Part shown: piece after piece, positions 24,791 to 32,401 of the stretch
Layout of the letters: each line of letters opens with the position of its first letter
How positions within the stretch are numbered: the first letter of the stretch is position 1
The notes under the pieces: generated by a model
The model's database searches: none
Told to the model about the DNA's origin: nothing
The model's input: only the letters and a program-made list of their open reading frames with translations
Assembly (NCBI RefSeq): GCF_030161375.1
Contig: NZ_BSSQ01000019.1
Location: forward strand, 248,001 to 312,000
DNA length: 64,000 bases
From: Paenibacillus glycanilyticus
GTDB lineage: Bacteria; Bacillota; Bacilli; Paenibacillales; Paenibacillaceae
Direction: 5' to 3'
Translations under genes and position numbers: made by a program

Positions 24791-25831
24791 TCATATTTTA
24801 AAAGCTACACCTGTTAGTTCCTCACTCAATCTCCATAACTTCTCTGCAAGGAGAGGGTCAATTGCCCAGGGGCGTATGCCATATGGTTCATTGCTGTCGG
24901 CAGGCACTGAATATGCAATATTGCAGTCTTCGCAATAGACACCTCCCATTCCTTCTAAATCACTGCTTACTGCACACCATATGGATGTTGCAGCTCCTTG
25001 CTGGATCGTTTTGAACTCATCTGCAACACTCATCTTTCTTGCTCTTTTGCTTATATTAATGAGTTCGGTTACATGTAACGCTCTCATGATCGCAGGAATA
25101 ATCCTGGCAATTCCGCGTTTTAATTTGGATGGATCATTCTCAAATTTACGGATTCCTAAATTAGTAGTTGGAATTAAGCCCGGATGGACGGCAAAAGCGC
25201 GCACTCCTTGCTCTTGACCAATCAGATCCAACCACACAGCAAACAATACATTCGCTGACTTTGATTGCGCATACGCCCGCATGCCGTTATATTCCGTATG
25301 CTCGAAATGAGGATCATCGAATAATACTCCGCCTAAACGCTGTGCTCTAGACGATATGGATATAACACGAGCTCCGTTTGACAGCTTCAGGGCAGGAAAG
25401 AGTCTCGCGGTTAATTGAAAATGGCCTAAATGATTGGTGGAAAATTGAGACTCATATCCGCGCGAATCTCTTCTTAATGGGGGATTCATAATTCCACCGT
25501 TGTTTATAAGAATATGCAATGGAATGTTTTTTTCCAAAAACCAGCTTGAGAAAGCATCAATTGATGAAGGTACCATTAAATCCATAGGATATCTTTCAAT
25601 GGAGGGCAACCCTTTCAACAGTTGTTCCGTTTTTTGCATACTCCGAACTGGCAAGAAAACATTAGCTCCCGCATTGGCTAAAGCTTTGGTCGTTTCAAGT
25701 CCAACACCGGAATAACCGCCGGTTACGATGACGTTTTTCCCGCTCAAATCCATATTCTTAAGGATTTCTTTGGCTGTTGTTTTAGCGCCGTAATGAGATT
25801 GAATAGGGGATTGTACAGTCAACACCTTCAT
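24791..25831 (-). CDS. Short-chain dehydrogenase/reductase (retinol-dehydrogenase-like)
   Basis: NAD(P)-dependent oxidoreductase. Cofactor motif TGGYSGVGLE at about residues 38-47, LINNGG at about 110, catalytic Ser in ISISSRAQ and YAQSK with the catalytic Tyr and Lys at about 185-189. About 346 residues, longer than classical SDRs and like the WW-domain/retinol dehydrogenase-type enzymes. The frame opens at 25840 but ATG 25831 has GGAG 9 bases upstream. It is divergent from a MerR gene, and its promoter contains a MerR-type operator in a 19-base spacer, so induction by the neighbouring regulator, perhaps by reactive aldehydes or other electrophiles, is likely. Confidence 0.88.
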   Translation of the reverse strand: MKVLTVQSPIQSHYGAKTTAKEILKNMDLSGKNVIVTGGYSGVGLETTKALANAGANVFLPVRSMQKTEQLLKGLPSIERYPMDLMVPSSIDAFSSWFLEKNIPLHILINNGGIMNPPLRRDSRGYESQFSTNHLGHFQLTARLFPALKLSNGARVISISSRAQRLGGVLFDDPHFEHTEYNGMRAYAQSKSANVLFAVWLDLIGQEQGVRAFAVHPGLIPTTNLGIRKFENDPSKLKRGIARIIPAIMRALHVTELINISKRARKMSVADEFKTIQQGAATSIWCAVSSDLEGMGGVYCEDCNIAYSVPADSNEPYGIRPWAIDPLLAEKLWRLSEELTGVAFKI

Positions 25832-25887
25832 TGTGATCATCTCCGTCTTCTATAGTTAAATACTTGTATCAAAATTGTCTGACACGA

Positions 25888-25918
25888 ATTATAGACATTG
25901 GAGTGCACTCCAAGGCAA
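25888..25918 (-). promoter_or_regulatory. MerR-type promoter of the SDR gene
   Basis: On the minus strand, a -35 element TTGCCT (25913-25918) and a -10 element TATAAT (25888-25893) are separated by 19 bases, the over-long spacer typical of MerR-activated promoters. The spacer holds the perfect palindrome TTGGAGTGCACTCCAA (25898-25913, sharing one base with the -35). The divergent MerR gene at 26031 is the obvious regulator. Confidence 0.8.
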
Positions 25919-26030
25919 GAACAATATTTTCATATGAATTAGCTGAAGAACACATAAGTTTGCATAATTGACTAAAGTACTGTAAGAAGATAGTATTCAG
26001 ACAAATGAATACGGAAAGAATGGTGGGTCC

Positions 26031-26411
26031 ATGAAATATACAATTAAAGAGGTTTCACAGAAATTAGGTATGCAGACAGATACAATCCGTTATTATGACA
26101 AAGCCGGGTTATTGCCCAATATAGAACGTGATAATAATGGGTATCGGATATTCAATGGTACAGATATATACAACTTGCAAATGATTCAATGTTTTAGAAG
26201 CATTGGTATGAGTATTGAGGAAATGAAAAAAATTATGATTATGCCGCTCGATGATACGAGGTTTTCAATCGAGCATCGTGAAGAGATCGTAAAAAAACAA
26301 CGTGATAAGCTCATGCAGCAAAAAGAGCAAATTGATCAAGCGCTTCTACTAGTGGAATTTAAACTGTCACGGTATGCCGAAATCAAACAAAGTCAAGCTA
26401 ATCAAACGTAA
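26031..26411 (+). CDS. MerR-family transcriptional regulator
   Basis: Small (126 residues) MerR regulator: winged helix-turn-helix at residues 3-70 (YTIKEVSQKLGMQTDTIRYYD, then GYRIFN wing) and a dimerising coiled coil at about 80-120. No cysteine cluster for metal binding is seen, and the only visible effector region is the short C-terminal tail, as in regulators of stress-inducible reductases. It is divergent from an SDR gene whose promoter has a MerR palindrome in a 19-base spacer. ATG start with GGTGGG upstream. Inducer unknown. Confidence 0.92.
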   Translation: MKYTIKEVSQKLGMQTDTIRYYDKAGLLPNIERDNNGYRIFNGTDIYNLQMIQCFRSIGMSIEEMKKIMIMPLDDTRFSIEHREEIVKKQRDKLMQQKEQIDQALLLVEFKLSRYAEIKQSQANQT

Positions 26412-26421
26412 GCTAACAAAG

Positions 26422-26459
26422 AACAGCGTTTCCGATTAAACCGGTAACGCTGTTTTTAT
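26422..26459 (+). terminator. Intrinsic terminator of the MerR gene
   Basis: AACAGCGTT (26422-26430) pairs with AACGCTGTT (26446-26454), with an inner CCG/CGG, followed by a T-rich tail. Confidence 0.88.
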
Positions 26460-26568
26460 TTCGGCTGCTATGCCGGTATGATCGATCGATAGACATGAAT
26501 TTAAACCCCTGCCCGTACACTATAGTAATGAGATTGTACGATAACAACTTACCGCGGAGGTGTAAACG

Positions 26569-26934
26569 ATGAAAATTAAGTCCGGCGGATTCGAAGCCGT
26601 ATATCACGGCCGTGTACTGGCCTATGGAATGAATCCGATCGAAATTATATTGTCGGAAGAGAGCGATCCGCTAACATTCATATTTTGCATTGAACACGAA
26701 TCGGAACGAGACGACTTCATGACGAATATTGAGCTGGTCCGATACAACGAAGTTCGCATCGCTTGCGTTAATTTTCCGAGAGGGAAGCCAATCGGTAATC
26801 AAGATATGATTCAGCTCGGCGTGTTGAACAACCGCAAACTATCGTTACGTTATGAAGTGACAATCAATTACGATGCGACATCCTGGACGTTGGCCTTTAC
26901 TTTCTTTGCGGGAGAGGGGGTCGTGCCGATATGA
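26569..26934 (+). CDS. Uncharacterised soluble protein (possibly DUF6864-like), first of a two-gene cassette
   Basis: Protein of 121 residues with no signal peptide or membrane helix and a pattern of alternating beta strands ending in WTLAFTFFAG. It resembles in general sequence style proteins annotated as DUF6864, but I recognise this only loosely. ATG 26569 follows CGGAGGTG at good spacing. The last four bases (ATGA) overlap the start of a small membrane protein gene, indicating tight coupling. No partner family gives away its role. Confidence 0.65.
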   Translation: MKIKSGGFEAVYHGRVLAYGMNPIEIILSEESDPLTFIFCIEHESERDDFMTNIELVRYNEVRIACVNFPRGKPIGNQDMIQLGVLNNRKLSLRYEVTINYDATSWTLAFTFFAGEGVVPI

Positions 26935-27245
26935 ACAAAATCGAAATTCAGGATCCGAAGGTAGCCAGCAAGATCATCGCCGCGAACGCGGAAAACGACA
27001 AACGCAAAGCGGAACTTGGCTTTCTAGGGAAATTCTTTGGTTCAGGCGAGAACGTACGCCTGTATATCGTCGGTACGATTACGCTCGGCGTGCTTCTCAT
27101 CGCTCTGGTCTATACTCTGATCCCCGACCAATATCGTTCGCCTGACTTTGGTTTAAAGGAAATGTGGACGCTTGTGGTGCTACCTGTTGAATCGACAATT
27201 ATCGGTTACTTGATAGGATCGAGGTCAAAAGAAGATGGAGGCTAG
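26931..27245 (+). CDS. Small membrane protein, second of a two-gene cassette
   Basis: Protein of 104 residues: a charged cytoplasmic N-terminus (about 1-40), two predicted membrane helices (about 43-63 and 78-97) and a short charged tail (SRSKEDGG). Its start overlaps the stop of the previous gene (ATGA). The organisation, a soluble beta-rich protein with a two-helix membrane partner, suggests that they act together, but I do not recognise the family. Confidence 0.7.
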   Translation: MNKIEIQDPKVASKIIAANAENDKRKAELGFLGKFFGSGENVRLYIVGTITLGVLLIALVYTLIPDQYRSPDFGLKEMWTLVVLPVESTIIGYLIGSRSKEDGG

Positions 27246-27335
27246 TCGAGTTGCAAAATCAGCGACGTCCAATCGCATAACTCCCTGAATGAATAAGATA
27301 GTATAGCGAAATGACTTTCATATACTGTCTTGTTA

Positions 27336-27707
27336 ATGAAAGGGAGTGTGAGTACGATCCGTAAATATACGACTGGACCTCTGAATAATTTAACGGAGAA
27401 AGATAAGATTGTATCCAAAGATATTGTTGTAAACTCGTTAAATCAGAATCAACATAAGAAGGCTAGAGTGACAATCAAAGTGTATGCATTAAACGGTAAG
27501 AAGAAATTAATACACCATGTTTCGTTTATTGTGAAACCGCACGCATCCACCTATAATAGCTTTTTTGTGGGAAATGCTAAGCAGTATGAAGTTCAATTTA
27601 TTACCAATCAATCAAAAGTTCAATTTGCATCGTTTGGGATTAGTCCGAAAGATCATTTTGTTGCCGCACATCGAGTAATCAACAGTGAATTAACTAGAAT
27701 TATATGA
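27336..27707 (+). CDS. Uncharacterised protein, beta-rich
   Basis: About 123 residues, soluble, with several predicted beta strands (ARVTIKVYALNG, HVSFIVKPHAST, YEVQFITNQ, VQFASFGIS) reminiscent of an Ig-like or jelly-roll fold. Start is unclear: TTG 27330, ATG 27336 and GTG 27348 are in frame and the best ribosome-site-like run, AAAGGGAG, lies between them. A clear terminator follows. I do not recognise the family and no neighbour explains it. Confidence 0.55.
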   Translation: MKGSVSTIRKYTTGPLNNLTEKDKIVSKDIVVNSLNQNQHKKARVTIKVYALNGKKKLIHHVSFIVKPHASTYNSFFVGNAKQYEVQFITNQSKVQFASFGISPKDHFVAAHRVINSELTRII

Positions 27708-27754
27708 GGATGGATATACAAGAAAAGCTTGATAACACCAAATGCACAAAACGG

Positions 27755-27780
27755 AAGTCGCATATGCTGCGACTTTTTTA
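27755..27780 (+). terminator. Intrinsic terminator
   Basis: AAGTCGCA (27755-27762) pairs with TGCGACTT (27768-27775) around a 5-base loop and continues into a T tract. Confidence 0.88.
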
Positions 27781-27861
27781 TTTGGTTTTATTAAGAAAAA
27801 AGACTTGAAGGTGACGTTGCGTAACCCGATATAATGAGATTCATCGAAAGGAAGGGATACG

Positions 27862-28812
27862 ATGAATCCAAAGATCCGAATCGTAAACGAGGAAATTTTG
27901 TCCGATAACTGGTATGTGCTTAAGAAAATTACTTACATGAGTGAAGCAAGGGATGGTTCCTGGAATAGTCAGTCTAGGGAATCATATGATCGAGGGAACG
28001 GTTCAACAATCTTGCTCTATAATCGGGAGCAGCAGACGATTATTTTGACTCGGCAGTTCCGGATCCCGACTTACGTAAACGGAAATGAGACGGGGTTACT
28101 AATCGAAGCTTGCGCAGGTTTGTTGGACAAGGAAAGCGCGGAAGACAGCATCCGCCGGGAGACCGAAGAAGAGACCGGTTACCGAATAACCAACGTACAA
28201 AAAATCGGAGAAGCCTACATGTCGCCAGGATCCGTAACGGAAATTTTGCATTTTTTTGTCGCGGAATATTCTTCAAACATGAAAGTTGGAGAGGGCGGAG
28301 GAGTCAAGGAAGAGCAAGAAAACATTGAAGTGCTGGAATATCCCTTTCAGCAGGCGATCGATATGATACAGACAGGAGAGATCAAAGACGGAAAAACGAT
28401 TATGCTGCTGCAATACGCTCAAATCAATCGGCTGCTTGATCCCGTTTTAAGACAACAGCATATCCTCATTGCGGGACCTTATCGTTCGGGAACGGGAGAC
28501 AATCCGGATTTGATTCAGAGGAACATCGAATTAATGAACGATACCGCGCTTCAGGTATATGAGGCAGGCCATTTGCCTGTACTTGGCGAATGGTATGCTC
28601 TTCCATTAATCGAGAAAGCAGGTTCACAGCAGATCGGAGACGATATTTTTAATCGAATTTTCCATCCATCCTCCGTTCGACTTTTGAAACATTGCGATGC
28701 GGTTCTTCGAATCGGAGGGCCCTCCCAAGGTGCCGATGAAATGGTGAACGTGGCACGAGGAATGGGAAAGATCGTCTATAGTGATATAAGAGACATTCCT
28801 CGAATCGTATAG
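27862..28812 (+). CDS. Nudix hydrolase fused to a DUF4406/deoxyribosyltransferase-like domain
   Basis: Two-domain protein. Residues about 1-190 are a Nudix pyrophosphatase of the NudK (GDP-mannose pyrophosphatase-like) type with the Nudix box at about 91-112 (GLLDKESAED followed by RRETEEETGY). Residues about 200-316 (HILIAGPYRSG, ending in IRDIPRIV) resemble the nucleoside 2-deoxyribosyltransferase/DUF4406 fold, including the LGEWYALPL segment and the late GGPSQGADEMV loop. ATG 27862 follows AAGGAAGGGAT. A nucleotide-sugar or modified nucleotide substrate is likely; the second domain could bind or cleave the nucleoside product. This is inference. Confidence 0.8.
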   Translation: MNPKIRIVNEEILSDNWYVLKKITYMSEARDGSWNSQSRESYDRGNGSTILLYNREQQTIILTRQFRIPTYVNGNETGLLIEACAGLLDKESAEDSIRRETEEETGYRITNVQKIGEAYMSPGSVTEILHFFVAEYSSNMKVGEGGGVKEEQENIEVLEYPFQQAIDMIQTGEIKDGKTIMLLQYAQINRLLDPVLRQQHILIAGPYRSGTGDNPDLIQRNIELMNDTALQVYEAGHLPVLGEWYALPLIEKAGSQQIGDDIFNRIFHPSSVRLLKHCDAVLRIGGPSQGADEMVNVARGMGKIVYSDIRDIPRIV

Positions 28813-28831
28813 GAGAGGGTATAGTATAGAT

Positions 28832-28870
28832 AAAAGAGGAGTTCATCCTAAGGGGAGGTACTCCTCTTTT
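28832..28870 (+). terminator. Intrinsic terminator of the Nudix gene
   Basis: AAAAGAGGAGT (28832-28842) pairs with ACTCCTCTTTT (28860-28870). Confidence 0.8.
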
Positions 28871-28920
28871 GATGTCGATTGTATAATTAACTTAACACTT
28901 GTTGCTATGGGGGCTTGTAG

Positions 28921-30138
28921 ATGCCAGCGCCTGAAGACAAAGAATATTGGACGACTGGACAGATCGTGAAACGGACGGGATTAACCCTCCGAACCTTGCG
29001 GTATTATGACCAGATCGGGTTGCTGAAGCCATCTTACGTTAACCATGCTTCTGTCCGAATGTACAGTAAAGACGACTTAGTTCGGCTGCAAAAAATACAT
29101 TCGCTCAAATATATCGGTCTGAGTCTTGCCGAAATAAAGCCTATCATTCATGAAGGCTCATTTCTTGCGCAGGATTTAAGAAGCTCACTCATCCTTCAAA
29201 AAGAAGTGATCCGAGCCAAAATCGATCACATGCAATATGTATCCAAAGCAATCGATGAAGCACTAGATGTACTGGAGAACCATCAAGCGGAAACGTCATG
29301 GGATAGCTTGTTCGAAATCATTCAGACGATTCATACCGAGAAAGATTGGGGAGAGCAGTACCGCAACGCGCTCCGGCTGCAGGCCAGAATCCAGTTGTAC
29401 GATACCTTCAGCGCCAATAAAATCGGTTGGCACCGATGGTTCTTCGATCAGCTCGGCTCGGCACCGGATCTGAAAATATTGGAACTTGGTTGTGGAGATG
29501 CCTCCTTGTGGAGTCGAAATAGGGACAGGATACCACCTTCCTGGAGCATCATGCTTACCGATTCATCTCCCGGCATGTTAGAGGCCGCTCGCGCCAATGT
29601 AAAAGAGATCAGCGGCAGCTTTGCCTTTCTTCTCGCCGACGCGCAATCCATTCCGTTCCACGATGGCGAGTTTGATGTGGTTATTGCGAATCACATGCTT
29701 TATCATGTACTCGATATCGGGCAAGCTCTGACCGAATGCCGTAGGATCCTTAAGAACGATGGCCTCCTGTATACCTCAACCATGAGCAGAGAACATCTTC
29801 AGGAAATAGAGCAGCTAGCGAGAGCATTCGACCCGGAACTTAGAGTGCTGGATGATGTTATGGAGAGGTTTCATTTGGATAACGGAAAGGAGATTTTGTC
29901 GTCCCACTTCTCAGACGTTGAGTTATTGCGGTACGAAGATTACATGGAGGTAGATGAGGCGGAGCCACTCATTCATTACATGACTTCAACACCTATGAAC
30001 GCAAGAAACTATTTGAAGGGCGATAAATTAAAAGCCTTTAGAGCCTATTTGAACAGGGAAATCTTGAAAAGAGACGGAAAAATCTATATTACGATGGAAT
30101 CCGGTTTTTTCCGGTCCAGAAAGATATTTTCCAAATAA
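28921..30138 (+). CDS. MerR-type regulator fused to a SAM-dependent methyltransferase
   Basis: Fusion of a MerR helix-turn-helix at residues about 10-78 (TGQIVKRTGLTLRTLRYYDQ) with a coiled-coil (about 80-120) and a class I methyltransferase domain at about 180-290: SAM motif I ILELGCGDASLW (about 184), motif II MLTDSSPGML, the LADAQSIPF acidic site and DVVIANHMLYHVLD. It may sense a small substrate, modify it and control its own or the nearby fosB gene, or SAM binding could be the signal. ATG 28921 has only a weak GGGGGCT upstream site. Length 405 is consistent with both domains being complete. Confidence 0.85.
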   Translation: MPAPEDKEYWTTGQIVKRTGLTLRTLRYYDQIGLLKPSYVNHASVRMYSKDDLVRLQKIHSLKYIGLSLAEIKPIIHEGSFLAQDLRSSLILQKEVIRAKIDHMQYVSKAIDEALDVLENHQAETSWDSLFEIIQTIHTEKDWGEQYRNALRLQARIQLYDTFSANKIGWHRWFFDQLGSAPDLKILELGCGDASLWSRNRDRIPPSWSIMLTDSSPGMLEAARANVKEISGSFAFLLADAQSIPFHDGEFDVVIANHMLYHVLDIGQALTECRRILKNDGLLYTSTMSREHLQEIEQLARAFDPELRVLDDVMERFHLDNGKEILSSHFSDVELLRYEDYMEVDEAEPLIHYMTSTPMNARNYLKGDKLKAFRAYLNREILKRDGKIYITMESGFFRSRKIFSK

Positions 30139-30174
30139 CTATTTAATTAAGAAGTCTAATTACGAGGTGGTAAG

Positions 30175-30597
30175 GTGTCTACAAAAGGTTTGAATCACTT
30201 TTTATTTTCAGTTTCTAATTTAGAGAATTCTATTGCGTTTTATCAAAATGTTTTTGATGCAAAATTGTTAGTTAAGGGTAGAAGTACTGCTTATTTTGAT
30301 TTGAATGGAATGTGGATTGCCCTGAATGTAGAAAAAGATATTTCCCGTAATGAAATAAGCCAATCCTATACACATATAGCATTTTCAATAGAAGAAGATG
30401 ACTTTGAAGAAATGTACGAGAAACTAATGGAATTTAACGTAAACATCTTGTCAAGTCGTCCAAGAGATGAAAAAGATAGAAAGTCTATTTATTTTACTGA
30501 CCCAGATGGTCATAAGTTTGAGTTTCATACAGGTACTCTACAAGATAGAATAGATTACTACAAACAAGAAAAAGCGCATATGGAGTTTTTCGATTAA
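30175..30597 (+). CDS. fosB: Metallothiol transferase FosB (fosfomycin resistance)
   Basis: Vicinal-oxygen-chelate enzyme that opens the epoxide of fosfomycin by adding bacillithiol (or cysteine). The sequence is close to chromosomal Bacillus FosB throughout: GLNHFLFSVSNL with first metal His (residue 7), YFDLNGMWIALN, SYTHIAFSIEE with second metal His (about 66) and DPDGHKFEFHTGTL with metal Glu (about 115). Start is GTG 30175 after GAGGTGG. The gene is noticeably A/T-richer than its neighbours, which may reflect acquisition. It follows the MerR-methyltransferase by 36 bases. Confidence 0.94.
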   Translation: MSTKGLNHFLFSVSNLENSIAFYQNVFDAKLLVKGRSTAYFDLNGMWIALNVEKDISRNEISQSYTHIAFSIEEDDFEEMYEKLMEFNVNILSSRPRDEKDRKSIYFTDPDGHKFEFHTGTLQDRIDYYKQEKAHMEFFD

Positions 30598-30744
30598 GGA
30601 CTTCCTTATCCGCATTCCCGGCGCTTCTTACGCGCAATCAAATTCGATTGCGTAAAAGGACATTTAAGGGAAATTTAAAAATAACCCTACTTTTTATTTC
30701 ATTTTTCTACCCTATTCTCTATGGAATGGGGGAGGGAACGGTGA

Positions 30745-30939
30745 ATGAAGAAGTGGGGTTTTTGGCGTGGTTACCTGTTGACGAAAAAGATAAAAAAATG
30801 GATCCGACAGGATACTTCGGCAGCATTGATGTTTCTTGGACCAAGCGTTTGTGGATTTGCTTTATTTTACCTGATTCCGTTTGCCATGTCCGTGTTCGAT
30901 TCTTTTATGGACAATTCGGTAGACAATGTTTTCGGTTAA
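30745..30939 (+). pseudogene. N-terminal fragment of a sugar ABC-transporter permease
   Basis: A 64-codon frame reads like the start of a MalF/UgpA-type sugar permease: a basic cytoplasmic lead, then SAALMFLGPSVCGFALFYLI, a first membrane helix, then PFAMSVFDSFMDNSVDN, after which it stops. Intact family members are around 290-300 residues. No remaining helices or the EAA loop are found downstream, so this is a decayed remnant. A longer frame at 30648-30995 overlaps it but has no recognisable protein. Confidence 0.7.
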
Positions 30940-31070
30940 TTATATCTTTGCTGTTTGTTGTACTAGTCTTGTGGTTGCTATTGTCCCCATGCTAGACTAT
31001 TCACAGAGATTAGAGTCGAGGAGTTAAATTAAATGATTCATGCAGAAGTGATTAGCCTACGGTACAAATC

Positions 31071-31472
31071 ATGATGAAGAGTAAGCGGTATAAAATGTAC
31101 GCTGCGGCAACTATCGCTATGTTGGTTATCTTGCTGGCTGTCTACAGTCTAGGAACAAAGGTGTCATCAAGTCCATTCCTGGATGGTCTGACAGTATCGA
31201 TTGAAGACACTCCAAACAAAGGCGATACCACTGTCCACAAATACAACTTGGTTATAAAAGATGTAGCTGGAAATCTTGTAGATGTCGACCGTGTTCGAAT
31301 CAATCTTTCCATGTCCATGTCGGGTATGAATCATAAGCTGAAGGAGCAAATGGAGAGAAGTGGAATAGGAGAATACCATACCCAAGTTTATCTTCCAATG
31401 AATGGCGATTGGAAGGCGATTGTTTCTCTGAAGAAAGATGATCACGAGAGAAAGATTAGCCTGCAGCTCTAA
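31071..31472 (+). CDS. Membrane-anchored YtkA/FixH-like protein
   Basis: Protein of 133 residues with an N-terminal membrane anchor (about residues 9-28) and one extracellular beta-sandwich domain resembling the YtkA/FixH family, with the family-like segment SMSMSGMNHKLKEQ and GEYHTQVYLPMNGDWKAIVSL. FixH/YtkA-like domains are often beside copper and respiratory-oxidase genes; here the only neighbour of that kind is a broken NosL-like gene 50-400 bases downstream, suggesting the remains of a copper/nitrous-oxide or oxidase-assembly module. ATG 31074 is an alternative start. Confidence 0.75.
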   Translation: MMKSKRYKMYAAATIAMLVILLAVYSLGTKVSSSPFLDGLTVSIEDTPNKGDTTVHKYNLVIKDVAGNLVDVDRVRINLSMSMSGMNHKLKEQMERSGIGEYHTQVYLPMNGDWKAIVSLKKDDHERKISLQL

Positions 31473-31527
31473 TCGGTCAAACAGAGAATAAACAATTGTG
31501 ATACAGCCGGTACGTCGAGGTTTATAC

Positions 31528-31657
31528 GCCAGAATATGGCGATGGCACTTCAATACGGGTAACGAGGAAACGGACAAATGCTCGATCTGTAACATGTCAA
31601 TTAAGGACGATGCGTTCGCAACCCAAATCGTTACGGTAGATGGGCAGTCTTTGAAGT
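31528..31657 (+). repeat. 130-bp exact tandem duplication, copy 1
   Basis: Begins GCCAGAATATGG and ends TTTGAAGT; identical in all 130 bases to the adjoining copy. It lies inside the NosL-like pseudogene. Confidence 0.97.
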
Positions 31658-31787
31658 GCCAGAATATGGCGATGGCACTTCAATACGGGTAACGAGGAAA
31701 CGGACAAATGCTCGATCTGTAACATGTCAATTAAGGACGATGCGTTCGCAACCCAAATCGTTACGGTAGATGGGCAGTCTTTGAAGT
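31658..31787 (+). repeat. 130-bp exact tandem duplication, copy 2
   Basis: Second copy, immediately adjacent and identical to copy 1. The identity implies a very recent event (or an assembly artefact). Confidence 0.97.
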
Positions 31788-31978
31788 TTGACGATATCGG
31801 CTGTACGAATGGGAAGGAAAGAATCGTTAAATGCTAAAATGAATGTAGATAAAATTATAATATAATAGATGAGATGATGATGATTTTGACGATTATACCG
31901 ATCTATAGACATATGTATAAAATACGGGTTTTGTGAAGAAGTTATGCAGTACAAAACCCTGAATCGCCGTTATCATCA

Positions 31979-32018
31979 GTTTTCTACATTGTGTTAGTGT
32001 TTTCTACATTGTGTTAGT
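31979..32018 (+). repeat. 20-bp perfect tandem repeat (two copies)
   Basis: The unit GTTTTCTACATTGTGTTAGT occurs at 31979-31998 and again at 31999-32018 without any mismatch. It is in non-coding A/T-rich sequence; no function is evident. Confidence 0.95.
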
Positions 32019-32292
32019 TGTTTGTCTTATTGTTTGAGTTTCGTTTCCGTTTCTAATGTATCGTTTCTTTTTGTATTTCTGTTTCTACACTTTTATTATC
32101 CTGTAACTGTAACTGCTGCAACTTAAATGATAAATTTCGTTATTAGTAAATTTCATGCGTTACCAGTTTGATTGATTATTACTTAATCTATACTCAAATT
32201 ATTCGTAATTACGTATCGTATCGCTAAACCGCAAATTATCCAATATTCATTCACTTAAATCCACGTTCTATCACAATTGTCATGCCTAATAA

Positions 32293-32306
32293 TGCAAGCG
32301 CTTACA
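32293..32306 (+). promoter_or_regulatory. Orphan catabolite-responsive element (cre)-like site
   Basis: TGCAAGCGCTTACA matches the CcpA-binding consensus at the central AAGCGCTT core and the flanking TG...CA. No rightward gene follows; the nearest gene is the convergent TPR gene end at 32402. It may be left over from a lost carbohydrate operon, whose permease fragment lies at 30745. Confidence 0.45.
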
Positions 32307-32357
32307 ACAAAACATTATCAACCCCCTCATTATTGTTATTGTAAGAAATAAGAAATA

Positions 32358-32384
32358 GACTGATTCACGTTTACTGAATCAGTC
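32358..32384 (-). terminator. Terminator of the TPR gene
   Basis: GACTGATTCA (32358-32367) pairs with TGAATCAGTC (32375-32384) around a 7-base loop; on the minus strand a T-rich tail follows. Confidence 0.75.
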
Positions 32385-32401
32385 CGATTAGATTATTTCA
32401 T

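Larger units (their letters stand above)
31498..31837 (+). pseudogene. NosL-like copper-chaperone gene fragment disrupted by a tandem duplication
   Basis: Conceptual removal of one copy of a 130-bp exact duplication restores a reading frame with the NosL signature: KCSICNMSIKDDAFATQIV, VDGQSLKFDDIGC, ending NGKERIVKC. NosL proteins are lipoproteins that bind Cu(I) for nitrous-oxide reductase and related enzymes. Here the lipoprotein signal is absent, and because 130 is not a multiple of three the duplication shifts the frame: copy 1 runs into a stop at about 31692, and copy 2 is read only after a stop at 31652 with no start. The gene is dead. Confidence 0.78.
31838..32401. other. A/T-rich non-coding stretch
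   Basis: About 560 bases with no supportable gene. It is strongly A/T-rich, contains a 20-bp tandem repeat, a catabolite-responsive-element-like site and the terminator of the leftward TPR gene. With the ABC-permease and NosL remnants on its left it looks like a region of past rearrangement. Confidence 0.7.

Noticed and set aside
30648..30995. 115-codon frame starting with MRKRTFKGN
   Set aside because: Its sequence has no recognisable family, and a different frame in the same place encodes a clear ABC-permease fragment.
30598..32401. Insertion sequence or prophage remnant as cause of the decayed region
   Set aside because: No transposase, integrase or terminal inverted repeats could be found.
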